Source: Pseudomonas sp. GM49 (GTDB taxonomy: Bacteria; Pseudomonadota; Gammaproteobacteria; Pseudomonadales; Pseudomonadaceae). Taken from it: 57,047 nucleotides of DNA. Every line of letters begins with the position of its first letter. Position 1 is the stretch's first letter. Made by a program: the position numbers and the translations under genes. The notes below the pieces were generated by a model that was given only the letters and a program-made list of their open reading frames with translations, did no database searches and was not told where the DNA came from. Shown piece after piece: positions 33,529 through 43,500 of the stretch. The stretch spans positions 1 to 57,047 of the forward strand of contig NZ_AKJL01000179.1 of the NCBI RefSeq assembly GCF_000282355.1, in the 5' to 3' direction.

Positions 33529-34584
33529 TCAAGCCTGGGCCAGGCGTCCTACGCGTAACCAGCCAACGACCACTGCGCCAATCAGTAAAAAGCCCAGGTA
33601 GCCAAAGAGTGGATAGACCTGACCCACCAGGCTGACAAACCCGACCAGGCTGCCGGCGAAAGCCAGCACGCCAGCGGCCGCAGAGCCGATGCGGAATTTG
33701 CGAGTGCCTGCCGGCAGTAGCCGGGCCGAAAAGGAATACAAGGTACCGACGGCCGTGTTGACGATCATCAGGAAAATGATCACCGCCATCAGCAGGCCGA
33801 GGACCGGCGAAACCTCCGTGGCGATGGACAGCATGGGCATTGGCAAATCCGCCACGCTGTCCAGGCGTGACAGCAATCCCAGGCTCATCACCAGCATCAG
33901 CAGCCCCAGCAACGCGCCACCGAAGATGCCACCCCAGATGGCCTGCTTCTCGGATTTCGCGGCACCGCCCATGATCGCCAGAAACGGCACCCCGGCCACG
34001 ATGTTGTAAGACACGTACAACAACGCTCCCAGCAGCCAATGGTTTGCGCCAGCGTCTTGCTGGCTGGCCAGTTGATTGAGTTCACCGAAACTCAAGCCTC
34101 GGGTTGCAACGCCATACAGGGCTACCGCTACCGCCGTCAGGATCAGCAGCGGAGTGACGGCGCCGATCATGCCAATGACTTTCTGCACATCCAGGCACAC
34201 GATGGCGACCACGATCAGGGTCACCGCCACGCTGCCGAACATGGCGGGAATGCCGAACTGTTGTTCCAGCAAGGCGCCGCCGCCGGCCAACATGACCACG
34301 GTGACCGCAAACATGAAGAAGGTGATCATCAGGTCGACAAAGGTGCCCAGGTAGCGTCCGCACAGTGCATACACTACGTCCTTATGGGAACTTGCCCGCA
34401 GTCGGCTACCCATGCCCGCCAATGCCATCCCGAGAAAAGTGAAGAGCGCGGCGCTGACCACCGCCCCGAGCAGTCCCCATACGCCGAAATCCACGAACAT
34501 CAGCAGCAGCTCCCGACCAGAAGCGAACCCGGCGCCGACAATCACTCCGACAAATGCTCCGGCTATTTTCAGACTTTCTTTCAT
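33529..34584 (-). CDS. YkvI-like inner-membrane transporter
   Basis: A 351-residue protein with about ten transmembrane helices. The first helix has GAFVGVIVGAGFASGREL, the glycine-rich opening of the YkvI family, which is distantly related to amino acid/sodium symporters of the LeuT fold. It lies third in a minus-strand run after the FAD oxidase and RidA genes, so an amino acid substrate is likely. I chose the ATG at 34584 with GAGGG 8 bases upstream; the 16-codon extension to 34632 is polar and unlikely. Confidence 0.8.
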   Translation of the reverse strand: MKESLKIAGAFVGVIVGAGFASGRELLLMFVDFGVWGLLGAVVSAALFTFLGMALAGMGSRLRASSHKDVVYALCGRYLGTFVDLMITFFMFAVTVVMLAGGGALLEQQFGIPAMFGSVAVTLIVVAIVCLDVQKVIGMIGAVTPLLILTAVAVALYGVATRGLSFGELNQLASQQDAGANHWLLGALLYVSYNIVAGVPFLAIMGGAAKSEKQAIWGGIFGGALLGLLMLVMSLGLLSRLDSVADLPMPMLSIATEVSPVLGLLMAVIIFLMIVNTAVGTLYSFSARLLPAGTRKFRIGSAAAGVLAFAGSLVGFVSLVGQVYPLFGYLGFLLIGAVVVGWLRVGRLAQA

Positions 34585-34680
34585 GACGATTTCCCTCGAA
34601 TTGTTTTTGTTATGGCTTATGGGGACGACCACTGTTCATGGCCATCCCGGGGCATCGCACTGGCAAACAGCAGAGGTGGG

Positions 34681-35061
34681 TCAGCAGGCGCCGACCCAGG
34701 CCTGGACTTCGATCTCCACATCGACCCCGAGCGCCAACTGGGCGCCGCCGACGGTGGAGCGCACCGGGAAACCATTCTCGAAGTGGCGCTTGTACACCTC
34801 GTTGAAACCGGCGAAATGTTGCATGTCCGTCAGCCACACCGTGGCCTTCACCACCTGGTCAAAACCCACGCCGCATTCGGCCAGGGTCTCGCCGATGCGG
34901 GCCATGGCGGCTTCGGTTTGCTCGCGGATATCACCGAGCACCACCTCGCCCAGAGGGTTCATCGGTACTTGCCCTGAAAGGAATAGAAAGTCGCCGACCC
35001 GAATGGCCTTGGAGAACGGATAGGGCAGGTGGCTGGGGTAACGCTGGAGATTGTCAGACAT
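34681..35061 (-). CDS. RidA-family enamine/imine deaminase
   Basis: A 126-residue member of the Rid/YjgF family. RidA proteins hydrolyse reactive imines or enamines to keto acids plus ammonia. Visible features are YPFSKAIRVGDFLFLSGQ, the VKATVWLTDM strand and STVGGAQLALGVDVEIEV, where the conserved Arg (VRST) binds the carboxylate. It starts 27 nt after the FAD oxidase gene, whose imino acid product is the natural substrate. Confidence 0.9.
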   Translation of the reverse strand: MSDNLQRYPSHLPYPFSKAIRVGDFLFLSGQVPMNPLGEVVLGDIREQTEAAMARIGETLAECGVGFDQVVKATVWLTDMQHFAGFNEVYKRHFENGFPVRSTVGGAQLALGVDVEIEVQAWVGAC

Positions 35062-35088
35062 GGTAAGGAACCTCGTTGGGATAAATGA

Positions 35089-36225
35089 TCAGCGCAAGCG
35101 GCCAGGGGCCAGGCGATGTGGCTCGACGCCCTGGCGGCGCAGTGTTTCGGGGAGGGGTTGATCGAGCAATTGCGCGCAGGCCAGTTGCGATACGCCGGCC
35201 GCGGACTGAATGCCATAACCGCCTTGGGCCGCCAGCCAGAAGAAGCCTTCGCAGTGATCATCCCAGCCGACCACCAGATCGCCGTCGGCGACGAACGAGC
35301 GCAGGCCGGCCCAGCTGTGGCGTGGGCGGCGGATGGTCAAGGAGGTGGCGGCTTCGATGTGGTAGATCCCGGTGGCGATATCCAGCTCTTCGGGCATCAC
35401 GTCCTGTGGCGGGACGGGATCGGCGTTGGCCGGCGAGCCAAGCAGTTGGCCGGCGTCCGGTTTGAAGTAAAAACTTTCGTCGATGCCGATCACCGCAGGC
35501 CAGCGTGAGAAGTCCATGCCCTCAGGGCCGTCGAAGGTAAAGGCGGTGCGTCGGCAGGGCTGCATCCCAATGGGCTTCACGCCGCATTGCTGCGCCACCT
35601 CGTCGGCCCAGGCACCTGCGGCGTTCACCAGATTGCGTGCGCGCAACTGGCGGCCGTCGGCCAGTGTCAGGTGCCAATGACGGCCCTCGCGGGTGGCGAC
35701 ACTCAGTTGGGCGTCGCACTGCAGTACGCCACCGGCTCGGCGCATGGCCCGCAAAAAACCTTGGTGCAATGCGTGGACGTCCAGGTCGCGGGCGTCGGTT
35801 TCGAGCATCGCCCCGACAATCGCCTCCGGGCGCAGGCACGGCACCAACGCAAGGGCGTGCTCGGTATCAATCAATGAAACATTGCCAGCCTGTGCCCGGC
35901 TGTCTTCGAAGGTTTGTTTCAGCAGGGATTGCTGCCCCTCGCCTGCGACGTACAGGCAGCCGCGAGGTTCCAGCAGCGCATGCTCGGTGAAGTCCGTTGG
36001 CGGTTGCTCATAGAAGTCCCGGCTGGCGCGGGTCAATGCCTGGATCTGCGGTGTGCCATAGCTTTCCATGAACATCGCGGCGGAGCGTCCGGTGGCGTGA
36101 TAACCCGGCTGGCTCTCACGCTCGAGCACCACAACGCTGGCTTGCCCGGCCAAGCGATAGGCCAGGGAGGCCCCCGCAATACCACCGCCGATGATGGCGA
36201 AATCGAAACATTCGCTGCCGTGCAT
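35089..36225 (-). CDS. FAD-dependent amino acid oxidase/dehydrogenase (DAO family)
   Basis: A 378-residue flavoenzyme. The Rossmann motif IIGGGIAGASLAYRLA is at about 9-24, with YHATGRSAAMF and, near the C-terminus, GYGIQSAAGVSQLA. The fold is that of D-amino acid dehydrogenases and glycine or sarcosine oxidases. It would oxidise an amino acid to an imino acid for RidA. AGGAGG lies 9 bases before the ATG. It heads the minus-strand operon with RidA and the YkvI-like permease and is divergent from the XRE-cupin regulator. Confidence 0.87.
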   Translation of the reverse strand: MHGSECFDFAIIGGGIAGASLAYRLAGQASVVVLERESQPGYHATGRSAAMFMESYGTPQIQALTRASRDFYEQPPTDFTEHALLEPRGCLYVAGEGQQSLLKQTFEDSRAQAGNVSLIDTEHALALVPCLRPEAIVGAMLETDARDLDVHALHQGFLRAMRRAGGVLQCDAQLSVATREGRHWHLTLADGRQLRARNLVNAAGAWADEVAQQCGVKPIGMQPCRRTAFTFDGPEGMDFSRWPAVIGIDESFYFKPDAGQLLGSPANADPVPPQDVMPEELDIATGIYHIEAATSLTIRRPRHSWAGLRSFVADGDLVVGWDDHCEGFFWLAAQGGYGIQSAAGVSQLACAQLLDQPLPETLRRQGVEPHRLAPGRLR

Positions 36226-36283
36226 ATCGAAGTACCTCCTGTCTCTGGGGATGGGGAAGAAATGTTCTTCCCTCTATTTTTAT

Positions 36284-36319
36284 AATTCTCAGATAAGAGA
36301 AATGTAAGATATGAGAATT
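36284..36319. promoter_or_regulatory. Inverted repeat in the DAO/XRE divergent promoter
   Basis: AATTCTCA (36284-36291) and TGAGAATT (36312-36319) are perfect 8-bp arms, and a further inner GAGAA (36297-36301) pairs with the TTCTC of the left arm. The whole stretch is AT-rich and lies midway between the two divergent genes. It is a good candidate operator for the XRE-cupin regulator. Confidence 0.55.
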
Positions 36320-36409
36320 TCCCAGTCAACCCATTACCTTGAGGTATTATTCCAACCCTTGCCTTGGCTCAGCCCCAGGCACCGTTTTTCGTACGACAGA
36401 GAAGTTTGC

Positions 36410-37024
36410 ATGAGTTCCGATCGAGTCTCGTGTCCCACGGACCATCCCCTGATAGATCGCGCCCAGGTCGGGGCGCGCCTGCGTGTCATCCGCAAAAACC
36501 AGAAGTTGACGCTCAAGCAACTGTCGCAGCGTTCAGGCGTGGCGCTGTCGACCTTGTCGAAGATGGAGCTGGCGCAAGTGTCGGTGAGTTACGAAAAACT
36601 CGCAGCCGCAGCTCGGGCCCTGAGTGTGGACATTTCCCAGCTTTTCAGTCCGGCCAAGGCGAGCGTCAGTGCTGTACAGCCCACGGTGGTCAGCACCGCC
36701 ATCGACAGTGCGGCGGGTTACAGCACGGGCAATTACGAATATCACCCGATGGCGGGGGATTTCCCCGGGCGCAGTATGACGCCCATGTACGCGCGGATCT
36801 GTGCGCGCGAACTGAATCAGTTCGAAGACTACATCCGTCACCCCGGACAGGAGTTCGCCATCGTCCTTTCAGGTCGAGTGCGAATTCAATTCGAAACGGG
36901 TGAATCCCTCAGCATCGGCTGCCGCGAAACAGCGTATTTCAACAGCTCAATTGGTCATGTCTATCTGGCTGAAAGCGAGGATGGCGTCGACGCTGAAGTG
37001 ATGGTGGTGATGTCGGAGTACTGA
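36410..37024 (+). CDS. XRE-family regulator with C-terminal cupin
   Basis: A 204-residue regulator. Residues 20-75 are the XRE helix-turn-helix (LRVIRKNQKLTLKQLSQRSG). The C-terminal half is a cupin sensor barrel (YIRHPGQEFAIVLSGRVRIQ). Such HTH-cupin proteins sense a small ligand and often control amino acid or polyamine catabolism. It is divergent from the DAO operon and likely controls it via the AT-rich inverted repeat at 36284-36319. I chose the ATG at 36410; the upstream extension to 36311 passes through the promoter. Confidence 0.87.
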   Translation: MSSDRVSCPTDHPLIDRAQVGARLRVIRKNQKLTLKQLSQRSGVALSTLSKMELAQVSVSYEKLAAAARALSVDISQLFSPAKASVSAVQPTVVSTAIDSAAGYSTGNYEYHPMAGDFPGRSMTPMYARICARELNQFEDYIRHPGQEFAIVLSGRVRIQFETGESLSIGCRETAYFNSSIGHVYLAESEDGVDAEVMVVMSEY

Positions 37025-37027
37025 CAC

Positions 37028-38497
37028 CTATTGAGCTGGCTCCAGACTCGCTCCGCCGACAGCCTTGTACAGTGCGACCACAGCCAGTGCCTGCTGCTCG
37101 ACAACGTCCACAGTGCTCAGTTGAGCGTCGCGCAAGGCCGTCGCCGCGTCGAGACGATTGAGCAGATCGGTGATGCCGCGTTGGTAAAGCGTATCGGCAT
37201 GGCTGGCCGTGCGCTGGGCGGCCGCGAGACGAATCTCTTCCTCCATGGCTTTGCGGCGCCCGACATCAATGGCTGTGAGTGCATTTTCGGTATCCTCGAT
37301 GCCTTCAAGCACTGCCAGGCGGTACGCAAAGATTGCTTCCGTCAAACCCGCTTCGCGCGCACTCACGACCGCGCGGCGTGCACCCCAGTCCAGCAATGGG
37401 ATGTGGATTGATAGCCCTGCGGATGCGTTCGTCGCGCGTTCGGCCAGAGGTGTGCCGAGCAGGCTGCCATTGGCTGTGATGTCTCCAACTAGCGTCATGC
37501 GCGGGTAGAGATCGGCGACAGCGATACCCAGCTCCGCGCCGGCTAGTGCAATCAAGCGTTCTGCACGCTGGATTTCCGGGCGTACGCGCACAAGATCGGC
37601 AGGTAGAACACGCAGTGCCAAGCGTTCGGCCACGGGTTGTGGCATCGGCTTCAGTAAGTACGAGTCGATGGTGGCTTTACCGGTCAACACGGCGATGCGC
37701 TGGGCGGACTGCTGTATGGATTGTTCGAGCAACGGCAGTTGCGCCGCTGTTTGCGAGGCTGACGTCAGGCTGCGATCAATGTCGAGATTGCCCACGATGC
37801 CAGCGGCGCGGCGGTCACGCGTCATCGCTACGAGACGGTTTTGATCTTTGAGATTTTCTCTCTGAAGAGCCAGGCGGCGCTGCGCGCTGCGTAATTCAAT
37901 GTAGCTGCGCACCACTTCGGCGACCACGGAGACACGCGCCATTCGCGACTCGGCCAGCGCGCTACCTGCTGTCGCGCGGGCGGCTTCTTCGGTAGCCGCA
38001 AGGCGCCCGAACAGATCAAGCTCCCAGGACGCATCAAATCCCGCTTGAAAGTAACTGCTGGTTCGCGACCCGGCAGGAGGCTGTAGATCATCTTCCAAGG
38101 TGCGCTCGAAGTCACTTTCGGCGGGGCCGGACAAGCGCTTCTGGCGACGGCCTTCAGCGGTTGCGTCCACCTGAGGCAAGCGTTGAGCCTCGGTCGTTCG
38201 CACCAGCGCCCGGGCGGCTTGCAAGCGATTGCTGGCCTGCAACAGCGTCAGATTCTGTTCAAGCGTCTCTGCAACCACTGCATCAAGCACCGGTTCATCA
38301 AACGCTCTCCACCACTGAGCCGGGTCGACGCTCGGTACGCGGGGCACGGTGCCACGGTTCACCCAATCGGTCGCAACGGGCTGTACGCTTTCTGATTGCG
38401 GGCCAAGCTTTGCGCATCCCGCAAGCGCGGTGGCCATGACCATGGCCGCGAATAAATGCGGCCTTTGCCTGGCATGAGAGGTTGCCTGTCGGTTCAT
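37028..38497 (-). CDS. RND-pump outer-membrane factor (NodT lipoprotein)
   Basis: A 489-residue OprM/TolC-type channel lipoprotein with lipobox LAGC (Cys near residue 28). Two OEP repeats include SWELDLFGRLAATEEAARAT and IPLLDWGARRAVVSAREAGL. It is divergent from the tetR/fusion/permease genes, an unusual split layout; the TetR operator lies in the shared promoter region. The 3' end is only 3 nt from the XRE-cupin stop. Confidence 0.9.
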   Translation of the reverse strand: MNRQATSHARQRPHLFAAMVMATALAGCAKLGPQSESVQPVATDWVNRGTVPRVPSVDPAQWWRAFDEPVLDAVVAETLEQNLTLLQASNRLQAARALVRTTEAQRLPQVDATAEGRRQKRLSGPAESDFERTLEDDLQPPAGSRTSSYFQAGFDASWELDLFGRLAATEEAARATAGSALAESRMARVSVVAEVVRSYIELRSAQRRLALQRENLKDQNRLVAMTRDRRAAGIVGNLDIDRSLTSASQTAAQLPLLEQSIQQSAQRIAVLTGKATIDSYLLKPMPQPVAERLALRVLPADLVRVRPEIQRAERLIALAGAELGIAVADLYPRMTLVGDITANGSLLGTPLAERATNASAGLSIHIPLLDWGARRAVVSAREAGLTEAIFAYRLAVLEGIEDTENALTAIDVGRRKAMEEEIRLAAAQRTASHADTLYQRGITDLLNRLDAATALRDAQLSTVDVVEQQALAVVALYKAVGGASLEPAQ

Positions 38498-38547
38498 GGA
38501 AAGATCCTTTCGTATCGTTGCTTGACTGTGCCTGGGGTTTTCTCAAT

Positions 38548-38571
38548 ACTAGACTAAGTAGTCGATCTAAT
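38548..38571. promoter_or_regulatory. TetR-type operator, copy A
   Basis: A 24-bp site beginning ACTAGACTAAGT and ending TCTAAT, between the divergent outer-membrane factor and tetR genes. An inner GACTA-AG-TAGTC palindrome is perfect. Nineteen of 24 positions equal the site at 49264-49287. The TAGAC...TCTA shape is typical of TetR/AcrR operators. Confidence 0.65.
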
Positions 38572-38613
38572 GAAGGGGGGGTGCAGTTCAGCACCTGCCT
38601 CTATGGAGAAGAA

Positions 38614-39204
38614 ATGAGAAAAGTTGATCCTGAGAAACACCAGGCCAAGCTGCACCAGATCCTCGAAGCAGCTGTCATGTGCTTTGCCGAAAAAGGCTTT
38701 CGCGGCACTTCGACCAACGAGATCTGTGCTGCTGCGGGCATGAGCCCTGGCAACCTGTTTCACTATTTCCCCAATAAGCAGGCAGTGATTGAGGCCATTG
38801 CGGAGGAAGACCGACGCGAAATGAGCGGGCGCTTTGCCCAACTGGCCGATGAACCCGATGCCATTGTGGCTGTTGAGCGATTGGCAAAGGGTCTCTTGAA
38901 GCAATGCGCCGATCCTGTCTACGCCAAGATCGGGGTAGAGGTCGTTGCCGAGTCCATGCGCAACCCTGAAATGGCCACGTTATTCGCTGCCAGCGAGGCT
39001 TCGATCAAGGGCGATCTGGTAACGCTGCTCCAGCGGGGGATCACCCAAGGTCAGATTGACGCGACCCTGGATCCGAAGATCGCTGCTACCTGGCTCATCG
39101 CTCTTATTGACGGCGCGGTCTCTCGCTCTGTGCTGGATCGGGATTTCAAGCTCAAAGCCTATACGCCAACGCTGATGCGCATGATCCGTCGATTTCTTGA
39201 ATAG
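38614..39204 (+). CDS. TetR-family repressor of the RND pump
   Basis: A 196-residue repressor. The helix-turn-helix is at about 12-58 (FRGTSTNEICAAAGMSPGNL); the helical ligand domain matches BetI/AcrR-like proteins (CADPVYAKIGVEVVAESMRN). It begins the plus-strand operon with the fusion protein and permease and shares its promoter region with the divergent outer-membrane factor. GGAG precedes the ATG; the longer frame to 38482 crosses the operator. Confidence 0.87.
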   Translation: MRKVDPEKHQAKLHQILEAAVMCFAEKGFRGTSTNEICAAAGMSPGNLFHYFPNKQAVIEAIAEEDRREMSGRFAQLADEPDAIVAVERLAKGLLKQCADPVYAKIGVEVVAESMRNPEMATLFAASEASIKGDLVTLLQRGITQGQIDATLDPKIAATWLIALIDGAVSRSVLDRDFKLKAYTPTLMRMIRRFLE

Positions 39205-39325
39205 ATCGCTTCACTAAGTCCATTGCCTATGCGCCGTCCCTTCTCCAGTGAAAGCTGGAGCCGCATGGGTGCGCGCCAAGCTCAGGGTTCTCCTTCGTTC
39301 CGACACGCTTTTTCGGACTACCTCA

Positions 39326-40525
39326 ATGAAAACTCCGATGAACCCCACCCCCGCCATTCCTGGTGTGCCAAGACCCGGCAACCTGAAGCTTTGGGCGGGT
39401 GTCTTCCTGCTGCCGGTCAGCTTGGGCGCATGGTTGCTTTGGCCTTCCAGCGAGCCCGTAGCCTCCGTAGCGCCCCCACTGCGTGTCAGCACTGTCGCTG
39501 CTGGCCCGGCGATGCTCGATCATTCTGTGCAGGTGAATGGAACACTGGTTGCCCGCGAGGAAATCGCGATCAGTTCATCCGTGCCGGAACAGCGTGTGGC
39601 AGAGGTGAAGGTGGAGGAGGGCGACAGTGTCCAGGCTGGACAGTTGCTGGCTCGACTGGAAACGCAAGGGCTGGACGCGCAAGTTCGCCAGGCGCAAGCG
39701 ACATGGGCTCGTGCGCGTGCGGCAGTCGACCAACAGGAAGCTGTCACAGTTGAAGCACAAGCCAGCTTTAAGCGCATCGAGCCGCTGGGGGGAAGTGGGA
39801 CGGTCAGTGAGCAGCAGGTAGATGAGCGTCGCGCCCAGGCGGACTCAGCAGCGGCCAGTCTGCGTGCTGCACGCGCAGAAGTTGACCAAGCGCTCGCGCA
39901 ACTTGCCGACGCTCGCCACCAGCGGAGCAAGGCTGACATCCAGGCGCCCTTTGCAGGTGTCATCGCGGAGCGCGCGGCACGTGCCGGCTCGCTGAGCGGT
40001 GGTGACCCCATGTTCCGGCTTGTTCGAGAGGGGCTCATCGAACTCGAAGGGGAAGTGGCGGAAACCGATCTGATCGACATCGCGCCAGGACAAACGCTTC
40101 GCGTCCAGATTGCCGGGATTTCTTCTCCCATGGAGGGCACGATTCGACTGGTGGTCCCCAAGGTTGATGCTCGATCCCGACTCGGTCGCGTACGCATTGC
40201 GTTGGGCTCTTCCCCTCTGCTTCGCGCCGGCACCTATGCCCAGGCGACGCTGGGTCTGGAGCGGCGCAAGCTCGACGTGACGCTGCCGGCTCGGGCGCTT
40301 TCTATCATCGATGCCAGTCGGGCTTCCGTGATGCATGTCAATGACCAGGGGATCATCGCTCGGCGAATGGTGACAGCCGGTCGGCGCAGCGGCGACTTGC
40401 TGGAGATCACCTCGGGCTTGCAGGCCGGTGAGCGCGTAGTCGCGAATGCATCCGCTTTTGTGCGCGAAGGCGATGTTGTAGTTACCTCCGCCGCTGATGC
40501 GCCTCTGACCCAGGAGACGCCATGA
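39326..40525 (+). CDS. RND efflux periplasmic adaptor (HlyD family)
   Basis: A 399-residue membrane fusion protein. An N-terminal membrane segment (about 19-37) precedes the lipoyl half (GTLVAREEIAISSSVPEQRV), a coiled coil (about 115-190), the second lipoyl half (KADIQAPFAGVIAERAARAG), the beta-barrel and the membrane-proximal domain (LEITSGLQAGERVVANASAF). It connects the RND permease to the outer-membrane factor. I chose the ATG at 39326. It overlaps the permease by 4 nt (ATGA). Confidence 0.9.
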   Translation: MKTPMNPTPAIPGVPRPGNLKLWAGVFLLPVSLGAWLLWPSSEPVASVAPPLRVSTVAAGPAMLDHSVQVNGTLVAREEIAISSSVPEQRVAEVKVEEGDSVQAGQLLARLETQGLDAQVRQAQATWARARAAVDQQEAVTVEAQASFKRIEPLGGSGTVSEQQVDERRAQADSAAASLRAARAEVDQALAQLADARHQRSKADIQAPFAGVIAERAARAGSLSGGDPMFRLVREGLIELEGEVAETDLIDIAPGQTLRVQIAGISSPMEGTIRLVVPKVDARSRLGRVRIALGSSPLLRAGTYAQATLGLERRKLDVTLPARALSIIDASRASVMHVNDQGIIARRMVTAGRRSGDLLEITSGLQAGERVVANASAFVREGDVVVTSAADAPLTQETP

Positions 40526-43500
40526 GCTTCCAGATTTCATCCTGGGCGATTCGACGGCCCATTCCCACGCTGGTTCTATTCTTCCTGCTGGCTGTCGTAG
40601 GCACCAGCGCTTTCTTGCGCCTGCCCATCAACGCGAATCCACGCGTGGACTTTCCCGTCGTCACCGTTGCTGTCACTCTGCCGGGAGCCGCGTCGAGTGA
40701 ATTGGAAAACGCTGTCACCCGTCGCGTGGAAAATGCCATCGCCGGGCTCGCCGGTATCCGGCACATGAGTTCAACGCTGAGCGACGGCACCTCGCTGACC
40801 ACGGTTGAATTTCAACTCGGCGTTGATCCCGACCGCGCAACGAATGATGTGCGTGAAGTCGTCACCGAGGCGCGCACAGAGTTGCCGCAATCGGTGCTTG
40901 AACCACGCGTTTCACGGGTGGATGTGGAAGGGGGCGCGATCCTCTATTACGCGGTCGATTCCACTGAGCGCAATACCATAGAACTTTCGTGGTTCGTGGA
41001 CGAGACCGTCAGCCGAGCCTTGCTCGCGACGCCCGGCGTACAGCGTGTGCAGCGTATGGGCGGCGTGAATCGGGAAATCCGGATTGAACTCAAACCTGAT
41101 CGGCTTGCCGCACTTGGCATCAGTGCCGAACAGGTCAACACACAATTGGTGCAGAGCAACGTGGATGTGCCTGGCGGACGCATCATTCTTTACGGCCGCG
41201 AACAAGCTATCCGCACGCTAGGGAGTGCCGCAAGCGTTGAAGAACTCGCGGCCCGTCCGATCGCGCTTTCAGGAGGGCGGTGGGCCACGCTGGCCGACCT
41301 GGCGACCGTCCGCGATGCCAGTAGCGAGAGTCGGGAACTTGCCCGGTTGAATGATCGGGAAGTGGTGGGGTTTGCCGTTTACCGCGCCAAGGGCTCCAGT
41401 GATACTGTGGTTGCGAAGGGCGTCGAAGACACCATCGCCGGACTCCAACGCAGCTATGGCGATCTCAAGATCCAACAGTTCGCCTCCTCGGTGGACTACA
41501 CCCGCTCCAGCTACACAATGTCCATGATGACATTGTTGGAGGGCGCGGGCTTGACCGTCATCGTGGTGTTTTTCTTCCTGCGCAACTGGCGCGCCACCCT
41601 GGTCGCGTCCATCGCGCTTCCGTTGTCGATCCTGCCGACATTCGCCGCCATGGCATTGCTGGGCTACACCCTGAACAGCATCACCTTATTGGCCTTGACC
41701 CTGGTGATCGGCATTCTGGTCGACGACGCGATTGTCGAAATCGAGAACATCGAGCGCCATCTGGACATGGGCAAGCGTCCGTTCCGTGCCGCGATTGATG
41801 CCTGCGATGCGATCGGCTTCGCTGTCGTTGCGATCACCGCGACCATTGTGGCCGTGTTTCTGCCGGTCAGTTTCATTGGTGGCTACATCGGACAGTACTT
41901 CACGCAGTTCGGCATCACGGTTTCCGTCGCCGTGCTGGCCTCCATGCTGGTCGCACGGCTGGCAACGCCGCTGCTTGCTGCCTATTTGATGCAGCCCAAG
42001 CCTGGAGTGGGTTCAGGTGGACATGGCACGCACGCCCAACCGGGCAAGCTTATGGGACGCTACCTGAGCGTGTTGGAATGGTCGCTTCGCCATCGCCGGA
42101 CAGCACTGGGAGTCGGGGCCGCGTTTCTCATCAGTTCGCTTCTCTTGATTCCCTTGCTCCCCACGGGGTTCCTGCCCGTCAGCGACCTGAGCCTTACGCA
42201 GGTCAATGTCGCGCTGACACCGGGCACACCACTCGCTCAGACCGACGAGAAGCTGCGAGAAGTCGGTAACCGGATCGCCCGGCGCAAGGAAGTGAGTGCC
42301 GTGTTCACGCTGGCTGGAGGCCAGGATGCGGCTGGCGCCAATGATGTCACCAAAGGCATGCTTCTGGTCCGCCTCAAGTCACCGAGTGACCGCGAACTGG
42401 ATCAAAAAGGGTTCGAGCAATCGTTGCAGCAAGATCTCAATCAGTTCGATGACATACGCTTCACATTCCAGGGGGGAAGCGATGGACGTGATGTTTCCAT
42501 CATCCTGCTGAGTGCGGATCCCGCACAGTTGTCAGAGACCGCGAACGAACTTCAGCGACAAATGCGAGGCGTCGCAGGCATTGCCAACGTTCAGGTCACC
42601 GAACCGCTTGCCCGCCCGGAGTTGTTGATCCAGCCGCGTCTGCACGAGGCAGCACTGGCGGGCATCTCTGCCTCCAGTATCGGCAACGTCATGCGCATCG
42701 CCACACTCGGTGAAGTCGATGCAAGCTCTGCGCGATTCAACCTGACGGATCGACAGATACCCATTCGTGTCGCACTTGATGAGCGCTCACGCGGTGATCT
42801 GGATATTCTTCGAAACCTGAGCATTCCAACCGACGACGGCAATAGCGTTCCGCTGCATGCCGTCGCCACTCTCGGCTTCGCAGATGGGCCAGCCCGCATC
42901 GAGCGCTTCGACCGTCTTCGCCGGGTATCGGTAGATGCGGACCTGAGTTCTGGCGCCACCCTGGGCGATGCCCTCGACAGCATCAACACTTTGCCTGTAC
43001 TGCAAGCGTTTCCTGACGGCGTGCGCCGTGTTGAATATGGTGATGCCGAGTACATGAACGAGATGTTCGACAAGTTTGGCGTGGCCATGGGGTTTGGCAT
43101 CCTGATGGTGTATGCCGTCCTCGTGCTGCTGTTCAAGGATTTTCTGCAGCCCATCACGATCCTGGTCGCGCTTCCTCTGTCCATCGGTGGTGCCATTGCG
43201 GGCCTGCTGCTCTATGGCGCAGCACTCGACCTTCCCGCGATGATCGGTATCTTGATGTTGATGGGCATCGTCACGAAGAACTCTATTCTTCTGGTCGAGT
43301 TTGCCAATGAAAAGCGCCGGGAAGGGGTTTCACGCCGGGACGCACTTCTGCGTTCGGGAGCAGAGCGTGCCCGCCCGATCATCATGACGACCATCGCCAT
43401 GGCCGCCGGAATGGTGCCCGCTGTACTCAGCAGCGGTGCCGACAGTGGCTTTCGGGCGCCCATGGCGGTTGCTGTGATCGGAGGGTTGATCACGTCTACC

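Noticed and set aside
33440..33603. Short hydrophobic plus-strand frame upstream of the YkvI-like stop
   Set aside because: It runs antisense into the permease gene and has no ribosome site; more likely a gene fragment.
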